NCBI GenBank assembly: GCA_012719015.1
Contig: JAAYBE010000018.1
Coordinates: 1-8,231, forward strand
Length of the DNA: 8,231 nucleotides
Direction: 5' to 3'
DNA from: Actinomycetota bacterium
Lineage (GTDB): Bacteria > Actinomycetota > Thermoleophilia > UBA2241
Both the position numbers and the translations under genes were made by a program. Of this stretch, positions 1-6,858 are shown piece by piece. Within the stretch, counting starts at the first letter, position 1. Each line of letters begins with the position of its first letter. The notes below the pieces were generated by a model. It saw nothing but the letters and a program-made list of their open reading frames with translations, was not told the DNA's origin and searched no databases.

Positions 1-71
1 AGACGGCCGATGATCTGCTGGAAGGTGGGCGCCTGGTCGACGCGCTCGTTGATCTGCGTACGGGTGGTCAC
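1..71 (-). CDS. N-terminus of an unidentified protein (runs off the left edge)
   Basis: An open frame starts at a GTG (71-69) and stays open for 23 codons to the window edge; it reads MTTRTQINERVDQAPTFQQI and then IGR. The frame has a TGA four codons before the GTG, so no longer version is possible. An AAAGGA site (80-75) precedes the start with only 3 nt between, which is short but usable. A promoter-like TAGAAT lies just upstream. The visible residues are hydrophilic and slightly amphipathic. A short polar leader like this can precede the first helix of MFS-type transporters, but that is a guess and I assign no function. It reads in the same direction as the large cluster but is probably a separate transcription unit, because a hairpin followed by TTGTT lies between them. 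Confidence 0.5.
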   Translation of the reverse strand, partial: MTTRTQINERVDQAPTFQQIIGR

Positions 72-94
72 ACGTCCTTTCGGTCAGAACGGCG

Positions 95-124
95 ATTCTA
101 ACGCGACCGACCGAGGCTCAACAA
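95..124 (-). promoter_or_regulatory. Likely promoter of the left-edge partial gene
   Basis: On the minus strand a -10-like TAGAAT (100-95) matches five of six consensus bases. Upstream, TTGTTG (124-119, 18-nt spacer) or TGTTGA (123-118, 17-nt spacer) could serve as a weak -35. Transcription would start near position 88, giving a short leader before the GTG at 71. Motif reading only. Confidence 0.4.
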
Positions 125-139
125 TCGGGGCGACCCCGA
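117..139 (-). terminator. Candidate intrinsic terminator at the end of the amidase-M20 cluster
   Basis: On the minus strand TCGGGG (139-134) pairs perfectly with CCCCGA (130-125) across a 3-nt TCG loop and is followed by TTGTTGAG. It lies about 48 nt after the M20 hydrolase stop codon, so it is well placed to end that transcript. The stem is only 6 bp and the T-run is interrupted, so the terminator may be weak. The downstream T-rich bases overlap the proposed -35 of the next gene. Confidence 0.45.
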
Positions 140-187
140 ACGGCCGGCGCTCGCCCGGGGACGCCCGGGACCGACCCCGCGGCCTCC

Positions 188-1435
188 TCAGTCACCGCTC
201 GTGCCGGAGGCCTCGAGGATGCATCGCAGCAGCACGTCGGCCCCGGCCGCGCAATCCGCCCAGCCGGTCTCCTCGGCCGGCGTGTGGCTCCGGCCGCCGA
301 TGCTCGGCACGAAGATCATCGCCGTCGGACCGACGCCGGCGAGATGCGCCGTGTCGTGCCCGGCGCCGCTGACCAGCGACATGGTCGAGAGTCCCAGCGC
401 CTCCGCATGGTCCGTGATCCGACGCATGAGCCCGGGGTCGAACTCGGTACGCCCCGTACGGCTGGACTCCTCGGCGTGCAGGCGGCACCCGTGTCGCGCG
501 GCGACCCCCCGGAACTCCCCCGCGAGCCTCTCCCAGGAGCGCTCGACCAGAGCTTCGTCCCATCCTCGGAGGTCGACCGTGAAGTGCACGTCCTCCGGGA
601 TCACGTTGTAGCAGTTGGGCGCCACCTCGAGCATCCCGACCGTGGCCACCATGTCGCCGCCCGCAGTGGATGGGAGCGCGCGCACTGCGAGGACCATCTC
701 GGCGGCCGCCACGAGCGCATCGCGGCGGCCCTCCATGGGGGTGGGCCCCACCTGGTTGGCCTCTCCGCTCACGTGGACGTCGTACACGTGCAGACTGACG
801 ATCCCGGCGGGCACGCCGATCGCCCTGCCGGCGGCCTCGAGGAGGGGACCCTGTTCGATGTGGAGTTCATAGTAGGCCTGGAACGGCCAACGGGCGCACG
901 GACTGACGCCCTTGTAGCCGATGCGCTCGAGCTCCTCCAGCAGTGTCGCGCCGTGTCGATCCGGGCGGCCCCACACCCACTCCTTGTCGAGATCTCCCGC
1001 CCAGACCGCGGAGCCGAGTTTGGAGGGTGTGAAGCGCGAACCTTCTTCCGCGGTCCAGGCGGCCAGGATCACCGGCCGCTCGGTGACCACCCGGCTCTCC
1101 TCGAGGACCCGCATCACCTCCAGAGCGCCCATGACCCCGAGAGCCCCGTCGAAGCGGCCGCCCCTGCTCTGGGAGTCCAGGTGCGACCCCATCATGACCG
1201 GACGGACCCCCTCGTCACGTCCGGCGCGCAGCCCGAAGATGTTGCCCATGTCGTCGATCGTGATCCGCAGGCCGAGCCGGTCGAGCCATGCCACCAGCGC
1301 GTCGCGCGCCTGCCTGTCCGCATCCGTGAGGGCGAGGCGGTCCACGCCGCCGTCCGCCGTGGCTCCGATCCTGGCCAATGACTCGAGACTGCGTTGCAGA
1401 CGACGGGCGTTCACCCGCAGTCCGTCACGGTCCAT
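188..1435 (-). CDS. M20-family Zn-dependent hydrolase, N-carbamoyl-L-amino-acid hydrolase / allantoate amidohydrolase type
   Basis: This 415-residue protein has the length and motif order of the AllC/HyuC/beta-ureidopropionase branch of the M20 metallopeptidases, cytoplasmic enzymes that remove carbamoyl or ureido groups from nitrogen compounds. Expected metal ligands are present: H85 in GSHLDSQ, D96 in GGRFDGALG, the Glu pair E130-E131, H192 in ELHIEQGP and H384 in GRSHTPAEE. N277 and R290 match the substrate-binding Asn and Arg known in carbamoylases. The interface motif, normally close to NHAGTTPM, reads NQVGPTPM here, with Gln228 where His is usual, so the substrate may differ. The ATG is supported by GGAGGA (1446-1441) 5 nt upstream. 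It is the last gene of the cluster, 171 bp behind the transporter. The exact substrate (carbamoyl amino acid, ureido acid or related) cannot be told from sequence. Confidence 0.88.
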   Translation of the reverse strand: MDRDGLRVNARRLQRSLESLARIGATADGGVDRLALTDADRQARDALVAWLDRLGLRITIDDMGNIFGLRAGRDEGVRPVMMGSHLDSQSRGGRFDGALGVMGALEVMRVLEESRVVTERPVILAAWTAEEGSRFTPSKLGSAVWAGDLDKEWVWGRPDRHGATLLEELERIGYKGVSPCARWPFQAYYELHIEQGPLLEAAGRAIGVPAGIVSLHVYDVHVSGEANQVGPTPMEGRRDALVAAAEMVLAVRALPSTAGGDMVATVGMLEVAPNCYNVIPEDVHFTVDLRGWDEALVERSWERLAGEFRGVAARHGCRLHAEESSRTGRTEFDPGLMRRITDHAEALGLSTMSLVSGAGHDTAHLAGVGPTAMIFVPSIGGRSHTPAEETGWADCAAGADVLLRCILEASGTSGD

Positions 1436-1551
1436 CGACTTCCTCCCCTGAGCGCTGTGACGATGTGGGTCCGGCGCGGATCCGCCGTCGCGGTGTCCTG
1501 TGATCGTGCATGACGTCGCGGCGCGGACCGCCGGCGCACGCCGAAGCGACG

Positions 1552-1588
1552 CCGCAGGCGCCCGCCCTCCCCGGGCGGGCGCCTGCGG
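1552..1588. repeat. 16-bp perfect hairpin between transporter and M20 hydrolase genes
   Basis: Arm 1552-1567 (starting CCGCAGGCGCC) pairs without mismatch with arm 1573-1588, leaving the 5-nt loop TCCCC. The stem is almost all G:C. It begins 18 nt after the stop codon of the transporter on the minus strand and is not followed by a T-run on either strand. It could be a terminator of the U-less type seen in high-GC actinobacteria, a partial block lowering M20 hydrolase expression, or a 3' stabiliser for the transporter mRNA. The rest of the 171-bp gap (1436-1606) shows only the M20 ribosome binding site; no clear promoter was seen. Confidence 0.8.
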
Positions 1589-1606
1589 GTCCGCAGAAGC
1601 GGCAGG

Positions 1607-3181
1607 TCAGGGCTGCTCGCCCTCCGACGCCACCGCCGGCTCCGCCTGCATGGTGGTCACCGGCCCGACCACGGGGTCGAGACCGAGAGCCTGGCGCTTG
1701 ACCGGGGGAAGCGCCTCGAGGAAGAGCTCGTCGACCCGCTTCTTGTCCTCCTCGGACTGCCCCGTCAGCAGCGAGACGACGGCGTAGGTGACGAAGTTGA
1801 CGATCAATCCGACCATGCCGGCCGTGAGGCCGCCCAGCGCCGGGATGTCGTCGATCCACTCCACCGTGAGCACGATCGCCACCACCGACCCGGCGATCAT
1901 CCCCATCATCGCTCCCCAGCGGTTGCCGAACTTGGTGAACAACCCCAGGAAGAGCGGCACCGAGATCTGGATCACCAGGTAGTACGACATCTGGGCCAGG
2001 AGCTGGAGCCGCGCCATCTCGATGGTCACGTACGCCAGTATCGCGGCGATGGCCATGTAGACGACCATGCTGCCCTTCGCGACGATGGTCAGCTGATGGT
2101 CCTTGAGCGGCCTGAAGTGGTGGACCAGGTCGTTCGCGATCTGCAGGCCCGCCACCTGGATGCTGCCGTCGACGTGACCCATCGACGCACCGAGCACCAT
2201 GACCACGCCGAGGCCGAGCAGCCACACGCCGCCGTACTCCTGCAGCGCCGAGAACCACGTGAGGTTGGGGGCCTCGATCGCCTTGGGCCACGTCGCCGCG
2301 GCGAGCGTGAAGATCGTGAGGAAGCCGTAGAAGACGCCGGCGATGCCGATCGCGTACACCGTGCCGCTCTTGACCGACTTGACGCCGCTCGCGGTGTAGA
2401 TGCGCTGGAAGCTCATCGGCCAGGCCAGAGCGCCGATGACGCCCATGAAGATGAGCGAGAAGACGTAGAGCGGACCGTACCCCGTCCCCTCCATGCCGGG
2501 CAGCGAGGTGAGCTTCTCGGGGAGGTGGGCCAGGTTGCCGTACGGAGCGGGCGAGTTCTTGTCGGCGAGGATGATCACGCAGACGAGCGCTGCGACGAGG
2601 TACGCGACGATGCCCTGCAGCATGTCGGACATGATGAGCCCGCGCATACCCATGCGGACGGTCCAGTACTGCCTCACGACGATCACCGCCATGCCCAGCA
2701 GGAGGCAGGTCGTGAGCGACCAGGCGCCGTTGCTCGAGACCTCGAAGAGGATGGCCATCGCCTGCAGCCCGAGGATCACCCACGGCATGATCGCGGCGAT
2801 GCCGACCACGCTGGCGACGAGCTTCACGCCGCTGCTGTTGTAACGCAGTTCGAGCAGGTGAGGCTGCGAACGGAGTTGGTGCCTCTGCCCCCAGCGCCAG
2901 GCGCGGTTGGCCATGAAGTACATCGCGGTGAGGCCGAGCAGCGAGTACGCCAGGCAGTAGTACATCAGGGTGCCGATGTTCACGCCGAGGGCCACGAAGG
3001 CGACGAACATGGCCCCCGGGAACCAGGACTGCACGTACGACATGCCGATGTAGGCGGGGCCGTAGCGGCGGCCGCCCACGGCGTACTCCTCGAAGTCGAC
3101 CCGGTCTCTCTGCTGGGTGATGTACAGCAGCGCGACGACGGCCCCGTAGAAGAGCCCCAGAACGACGAAGGGTTGCCACAT
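1607..3181 (-). CDS. Sodium:solute symporter (SSS / SLC5) family transporter
   Basis: The 524-residue protein is an integral membrane transporter with about 13 hydrophobic segments (roughly 4-22, 44-63, 69-90, 121-145, 153-170, 184-205, 236-256, 275-297, 318-336, 368-388, 396-416, 421-440, 448-472), the usual SSS topology and size. The stretch GMRGLIMSDMLQG (178-190) fits the family's G...D..Q signature. The C-terminal tail (about 474-524) is hydrophilic. In the helix that normally carries the sodium-binding MST motif, the protein reads ASMGHVDGS (332-340), with Gly335 and His336 where PutP has Ser340 and Thr341, so ion coupling may be unusual. The ATG lies 1 nt after the stop of the small membrane gene and has GGGAGG (3195-3190) 8 nt upstream. 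By context it imports the compound handled by the neighbouring amidase, kinase and M20 hydrolase; the solute is unknown. Confidence 0.9.
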   Translation of the reverse strand: MWQPFVVLGLFYGAVVALLYITQQRDRVDFEEYAVGGRRYGPAYIGMSYVQSWFPGAMFVAFVALGVNIGTLMYYCLAYSLLGLTAMYFMANRAWRWGQRHQLRSQPHLLELRYNSSGVKLVASVVGIAAIMPWVILGLQAMAILFEVSSNGAWSLTTCLLLGMAVIVVRQYWTVRMGMRGLIMSDMLQGIVAYLVAALVCVIILADKNSPAPYGNLAHLPEKLTSLPGMEGTGYGPLYVFSLIFMGVIGALAWPMSFQRIYTASGVKSVKSGTVYAIGIAGVFYGFLTIFTLAAATWPKAIEAPNLTWFSALQEYGGVWLLGLGVVMVLGASMGHVDGSIQVAGLQIANDLVHHFRPLKDHQLTIVAKGSMVVYMAIAAILAYVTIEMARLQLLAQMSYYLVIQISVPLFLGLFTKFGNRWGAMMGMIAGSVVAIVLTVEWIDDIPALGGLTAGMVGLIVNFVTYAVVSLLTGQSEEDKKRVDELFLEALPPVKRQALGLDPVVGPVTTMQAEPAVASEGEQP

Positions 3182-3182
3182 G

Positions 3183-3464
3183 TCACTGGCCTCCCTGCTT
3201 CGGAGTGTGCTCGACGTGCTCTTCGTTCTCCTTGCGGACGGTCTGGACGCCGTACAACGCCCACATCAGGAAGAAGATCAGCAGCGCGTCGATGTTCCAG
3301 TACCACATGGAGACGGGCTGGCCGAGGATCACGGCGCCGGACTTCGCGCTGGACCCCCACAGATACAAGGGCGGGACCAGCGCCATGGCGAACGGGATGA
3401 TGAACAGGACCGTGAAGACGATCGTGACCGTCCTGCCCGAGAGTCCCTGCAGCCATTCTTTCAT
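3183..3464 (-). CDS. Small two-helix membrane protein, probable accessory subunit of the SSS transporter
   Basis: The 93-residue protein starts MKEWLQGLSG and has two hydrophobic segments, about 13-36 and 56-76, with a charged C-terminal tail. The central PFAMALVPPLYLW followed by WYWNIDALLIFFLMW resembles the small DUF3311- or YhdT-like proteins often encoded directly before SSS transporters (the YhdT-PanF pair is the known example). The transporter follows after 1 nt, which supports a joint complex. A GTG two codons earlier (3470) is in frame, but it overlaps the AGGGGAG ribosome binding site (3476-3470), which lies 5 nt before the ATG at 3464, so the ATG is preferred. Its biochemical role in such pairs is not well defined; assembly or stability is likely. 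The 93-bp gap to the kinase gene upstream (3465-3557) shows a small 5-bp-stem hairpin (3500-3513) and nothing else clear. Confidence 0.75.
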   Translation of the reverse strand: MKEWLQGLSGRTVTIVFTVLFIIPFAMALVPPLYLWGSSAKSGAVILGQPVSMWYWNIDALLIFFLMWALYGVQTVRKENEEHVEHTPKQGGQ

Positions 3465-3557
3465 ATGCACTCCCCTGTCGATGAAGCCGAACGCGACCGC
3501 GTCATCACTGACGACCGATTGTCATAGGCATCTCCCGGATGGATTCAGAGAAGTCGC

Positions 3558-4499
3558 TCAGATCCGCCCCAACTGCTCCTCCCAGTCGGGCGCCAGTGTC
3601 TCGATCAGTGCGCGCCGCAGGTCCCAGAGACCGTACTTGTAGTAGTCGAAGTCCCCGCCGGCCCAGGCCTTGGCGTTGACGAGCCCCCAGAGGCCCCACT
3701 TGACGTCGGCCACCATGCGGACCACCTGCACCCGGGCCCAGAACTGGGGATCCCAGGCGCCCGCGTACGACTCGATCGCGAAGCGCGTCTGCGCAGCGTC
3801 GAAGAAGTTGAAGCCCACGAACACGCCGATCTCGTAGGCGCGCTCGTTGTTGGAGGCGTAGTCGTAGTCGATCAGCCGCATCGGCTTCGTCGGGTCGACG
3901 ACGCAGCGCATGTAGTTGCCCGCGCCGGGGTCGTTATGGCAGGGCACGATGTCGAGGCCCGAGGCGAGGAACCGCGCCCTGGCCTCCCTGTACGCCGCGA
4001 GCACGTCGTCCACCCAGCCGGGCATCACGGTACCGTCGCGCAGCACCTGGTCGTAGTGCTCGTCGACCATGTCGAACACGGTCTTGGTCTGCGGCAGGAC
4101 GGGGCCCGAGTTCCAGGTGCGGAACAGCCGCATGAGCTCCGCACAGTAGTCGGGGAGGGCGACCTCCCAGGCCGTGCACGGCTGGTAGCCTTCGAGGTAC
4201 TCGCTGACCTCGATCCCGGTGGCGTCGTCCACATGGAAGACCGCCGGGCCGACGCCCATCGCGGCAGCCTGCTGGGAGGCGGCGGCCGCGGTGGCCCGGT
4301 CGATGAACCCGTCCGTACCGGGTCCCGGCACCTTGACGAAGTAGTCGCGCCCGAGCCCCTCGACCGCGACACGGTAGTTGTTGTTGGTGAGACCGCCGAC
4401 GAGAGGGGTCACAGTGAACGCGCGGTCCTCCTCCCAGAGACGGTAGCCCGCCAGGACGTCGTGGAGCTCGGCCGCATCGGCGGGGCGCAGCACGGTCAT
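3558..4499 (-). CDS. Choline-kinase/APH-fold phosphotransferase (predicted active)
   Basis: This 313-residue protein has the aminoglycoside-phosphotransferase / choline-kinase fold, closest by eye to the LicA-like choline/ethanolamine kinase branch. In order: nucleotide loop GGLTNNNYRV (35-44), ATP-contacting Lys56 in YFVKV, catalytic loop CHNDPGAGN with H188, D190 and N195, and metal-binding LIDYDYA with D211 and D213, followed by YEIGVF. All residues expected for ATP-dependent phosphorylation of a hydroxyl group are present. The frame stays open upstream to 5330, but that stretch lies antisense-in-frame over the neighbour. The true start is the ATG at 4499: it forms an ATGA overlap with the stop of the preceding gene and has AGGGAGG (4510-4504) 4 nt upstream. 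The acceptor is unknown. Neighbours suggest a step in catabolism of an imported amide or amino-alcohol-like compound rather than antibiotic resistance. Confidence 0.85.
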   Translation of the reverse strand: MTVLRPADAAELHDVLAGYRLWEEDRAFTVTPLVGGLTNNNYRVAVEGLGRDYFVKVPGPGTDGFIDRATAAAASQQAAAMGVGPAVFHVDDATGIEVSEYLEGYQPCTAWEVALPDYCAELMRLFRTWNSGPVLPQTKTVFDMVDEHYDQVLRDGTVMPGWVDDVLAAYREARARFLASGLDIVPCHNDPGAGNYMRCVVDPTKPMRLIDYDYASNNERAYEIGVFVGFNFFDAAQTRFAIESYAGAWDPQFWARVQVVRMVADVKWGLWGLVNAKAWAGGDFDYYKYGLWDLRRALIETLAPDWEEQLGRI

Positions 4500-5437
4500 G
4501 ACGCCTCCCTCATCCAGCGTTCGGACTCGCCGCTGGCCACCGCGAAACGCGCCTTGAAGAGCCGCCAATGGCCGTACCGCTGGTACTCGACCGGCGAGTC
4601 GGGCTCGGTCGCGCGGGCGATGGATCCGATGAGCCCCCAACGGACGTCGTCGGCGAGACCGAAAAGCTGGGCACGCGCCAGAGCGACGGGGTCGTGGCGG
4701 CCCCAGGCGGCTGCGAAGGCCTCCTGGGGCGAGGCGATCATCGGAGCGAACTCCGTGAGGATCGAGCCGATCTCCTCGAGCGGGTCCATACACGCCGCCT
4801 GCGTCCAGCCGACGAGGCGCACATCGCCGTCCCTCATCATCACGTTCGAAGAGGCCGCGTCGCCGTGGCAGGGCACGGGGTCGAGACCCGGGGACACGAT
4901 CCCCCGCGCCTCCTGGACCAGGCCCACCAGCTCGTCCACCGGCGACGGCACCTCGATGGCGTGCTTCTCGACATGATCCCGCAGCGCCGCGACCTGGTCG
5001 AAGACGTTGACCACGGGCAGGTCCACGGCGAGCTCCCGGAAGCGACGCCGCACCTCGAGGGAGGCCCGCCAGGCGGCAGGATCGACGTGGAACCGGTAGA
5101 GCGTCCCCACGTGCCACTCCTCGCCCAGCCTCTCCTGGACGCAGACCCCGGCGGCCGCGTCGTGGAAGAGCAGCCGCGGGGCGAGGCCGGCGGACGCCGC
5201 CGCCGTCATGGCCGTGAACATCGCCGCCGTGTCCACGCGGATCATGGCGGCGGGCTGCAGCACGCGGGCGAGCAGCGGCTCGCCGTCGGGCGCCGACCCC
5301 TCGAAGAAGAGGCTGTCGGCGCCCACCCATGACGGACTGGCGATGGTCTCCAGCGTCGGCGACCAGACGACCTCTCCGAACTGGTCCGATACGGCCCGGT
5401 CGAGCCGCTCCCTGGCGTCGCGTGCCGCGTCAATCAC
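4496..5437 (-). CDS. Degenerate APH/choline-kinase-fold protein, predicted pseudokinase
   Basis: This protein is also 313 residues and aligns nearly end to end with its downstream neighbour, for example VRWGLIGSIA (265-274) with VKWGLWGLVN, and YQRYGHW with YYKYGLW. The catalytic loop is kept: CHGDAASSN with H191, D193 and N198. Other key positions are not. The metal-binding stretch LIDYDYA becomes LVGWTQA, so both Asp are replaced (G210, T212). The ATP-contacting Lys becomes R58 (LLARV), and the glycine/asparagine loop near residue 38 is lost. The frame is intact with no stops, so this is a maintained protein rather than a broken gene. The GTG start (5437) is supported by AAGGAGG (5450-5444) 6 nt upstream. 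It overlaps the amidase by 8 bp and the active-looking kinase by 4 bp, so the three are translationally coupled. It may form a heteromer with or regulate the kinase; catalysis by a different mechanism is possible. Confidence 0.8.
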   Translation of the reverse strand: MIDAARDARERLDRAVSDQFGEVVWSPTLETIASPSWVGADSLFFEGSAPDGEPLLARVLQPAAMIRVDTAAMFTAMTAAASAGLAPRLLFHDAAAGVCVQERLGEEWHVGTLYRFHVDPAAWRASLEVRRRFRELAVDLPVVNVFDQVAALRDHVEKHAIEVPSPVDELVGLVQEARGIVSPGLDPVPCHGDAASSNVMMRDGDVRLVGWTQAACMDPLEEIGSILTEFAPMIASPQEAFAAAWGRHDPVALARAQLFGLADDVRWGLIGSIARATEPDSPVEYQRYGHWRLFKARFAVASGESERWMREAS

Positions 5438-6836
5438 GTCCGGCCTCCTTCTCGGTCATGCCGGGCCAGGGCAGATCGAGGTCCAACGCGGCCTCCAGCA
5501 GATGCGCCACGCGGAGTACGTCGGCGTCGTGGAACCGGCGCCCCGCCACCTGCACTCCGATCGGCATCCCCGCCACTGAGGTGCGTCCGCCGCAGATGCT
5601 CGCCGCCGGCTGGCCCGTCTGGTTGAACCAGGCTGTGAACGCGGCGTGATACAGCGGGGCCACGCCGTCGACCGGCCCTGCGGCCTCGGCCGGGAACGTC
5701 GGCACCGGCAGGACGGGCGCGACGACGATCTCGAACGGCGCCACAGCGGCCAGCACCCGGTCGCGCGCGGCACGGACCGTCTGGGCCGCGCGCGCGGCCT
5801 CCAGCGCGGACGCGCGCCGCACCGGCTCTCCCCAGGTCTTCAGCAGCGGGAGCAGCAACTCCCCGCGTCCGTCCGGGGCCGCGTCGGCCTCGAGGAGGAT
5901 CCGGGCCATGAAGCCGAGGTCGAAGGCCTGGAAGTCCGACTCCGTCAGGCCGAGCGAAAGCTCCTCGACCTCGGCACCCCACCCGGAGAGACGGTCGGCG
6001 GCGCCTCTCACGACGGCCAGGGTCTCCGGCTCCACCGGCAGTCCATACCCGACATCGGTGAGCAGTCCGACGCGCATGCCGCGGACCCTCTCCACGCCCC
6101 ATCCCGCGGCGCTGAAACGCCCGGGGAGAGACCATGGATCGCCGGCGTCCGTCGCTCCGACGACTTCCATGACGGCCTCCAGGTCGGCGACACACCGGGC
6201 CATCGGGCCGGCGGACCGGGTCATGCTGGCGGGCGTGTAGGCGATCCGGCCCTGGGTCGGCTTGAGGGCAGCCAGACCGCAGTGGGCGGCCGGGAGGCGG
6301 ACGGAGCCGGCGATGTCCGTCCCCAGGGCGATGGGCGTCACTCCGGCTGCCAGGCAGACGCCGGCTCCTGAGCTGGAACCCCCGGGCGTCAAGCTCGGGT
6401 CCCAGGGATTGCGGATGATCCCGAACTGTGAGCTGACGCCCGACCCGAGCGCGCCGCAGTCCGGCATCGTGGTCTTGGCGACCAGGACGGCACCGGCCTC
6501 CCGCAGGCGTCTCACGGGCGCGGAGTCGACCACGGACGGCGGCTCGCCGTCGTGCACGGCGCTGCCGTGCCAGCGGGGGAGGCCCGCGCAATGGAAGCTG
6601 TCCTTCACGGTCACCGGGACGCCGTCGAGCGGCCCCAGCGACTCGCCGGCCGCGTAGCGCGCCCGGCTCGCCCGCGCCGCCTCGAGCGCGCGTTCGTCGA
6701 CGACCGAGACGGCGTTGTACTCGGCGCCCGCGACGCGCGCCTGGTCGAGGGCGCGCTCGACGACGGCGACGGGGTCCGACTCCGATGCGAGGTAGGCCGC
6801 CCTGAGACCAGCCGCGGTACTGTACTCAGCCGCCAT
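5430..6836 (-). CDS. Amidase-signature family amidohydrolase
   Basis: This 468-residue protein is a cytoplasmic serine hydrolase of the amidase-signature family, which cleaves C-N amide bonds with a Lys-cis-Ser-Ser triad. The triad is visible: K78 in VTVKDSF, S154 in PGGSSSGAG and nucleophile S178 in GTDIAGSVR. The 24-residue spacing between the two serines equals that of FAAH. Length and a C-terminal GMPIGVQVAGRRFHD block fit the family. The ATG at 6836 is chosen because GGAGGA (6849-6844) lies 7 nt upstream. An in-frame ATG at 6887 would run through the AT-rich control region and lacks such a site. It is the first gene of the operon, transcribed from the divergent region shared with the HutC-type regulator. 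Substrates of this family range from Asn/Gln amides to allophanate and fatty or aryl amides; the sequence does not decide among them. No GatB or GatC gene lies nearby, so a catabolic role is likelier than tRNA amidation. Confidence 0.9.
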   Translation of the reverse strand: MAAEYSTAAGLRAAYLASESDPVAVVERALDQARVAGAEYNAVSVVDERALEAARASRARYAAGESLGPLDGVPVTVKDSFHCAGLPRWHGSAVHDGEPPSVVDSAPVRRLREAGAVLVAKTTMPDCGALGSGVSSQFGIIRNPWDPSLTPGGSSSGAGVCLAAGVTPIALGTDIAGSVRLPAAHCGLAALKPTQGRIAYTPASMTRSAGPMARCVADLEAVMEVVGATDAGDPWSLPGRFSAAGWGVERVRGMRVGLLTDVGYGLPVEPETLAVVRGAADRLSGWGAEVEELSLGLTESDFQAFDLGFMARILLEADAAPDGRGELLLPLLKTWGEPVRRASALEAARAAQTVRAARDRVLAAVAPFEIVVAPVLPVPTFPAEAAGPVDGVAPLYHAAFTAWFNQTGQPAASICGGRTSVAGMPIGVQVAGRRFHDADVLRVAHLLEAALDLDLPWPGMTEKEAGRD

Positions 6837-6843
6837 GTCACAT

Positions 6844-6849
6844 TCCTCC
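6844..6849 (-). promoter_or_regulatory. Ribosome binding site deciding the amidase start
   Basis: GGAGGA on the minus strand, 7 nt before the ATG at 6836. It supports this start over the in-frame ATG at 6887. Confidence 0.75.
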
Positions 6850-6858
6850 AATGCTGAC

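Noticed and set aside
10..372. Plus-strand frame at the left edge (120 residues), and long plus-strand frames opposite the M20, transporter and amidase genes
   Set aside because: Compositions are Arg/Pro/Ala-rich, antisense to well-supported genes and without motifs.
1425..1511. 28-codon minus-strand frame starting MHDHRTPRRR that overlaps the M20 start, a possible leader peptide
   Set aside because: There is no ribosome binding site before its ATG, and it is just the tail of the shadow frame.
1425..3179. 584-residue minus-strand open frame over the transporter gene
   Set aside because: Its product is Arg/His-rich with no membrane segments, while the overlapping frame encodes a clear 13-helix transporter. 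It is a high-GC shadow.
3500..3513. Hairpin CGTCA-TCAC-TGACG between kinase and small membrane gene as terminator
   Set aside because: The stem is only 5 bp with no T-run, so it is expected by chance.
3558..4499. Aminoglycoside resistance gene
   Set aside because: Motifs are closer to LicA-like choline kinases (CHND, LIDYDYA), and the setting is a catabolic operon with a paralogous partner.
4500..5330. Upstream extension of the kinase frame to a 590-residue protein
   Set aside because: It lies in an alternate frame on the same strand over the pseudokinase gene, is Arg/Pro/Gly-rich and shows no domain; the ATG at 4499 has a ribosome binding site and ATGA coupling.
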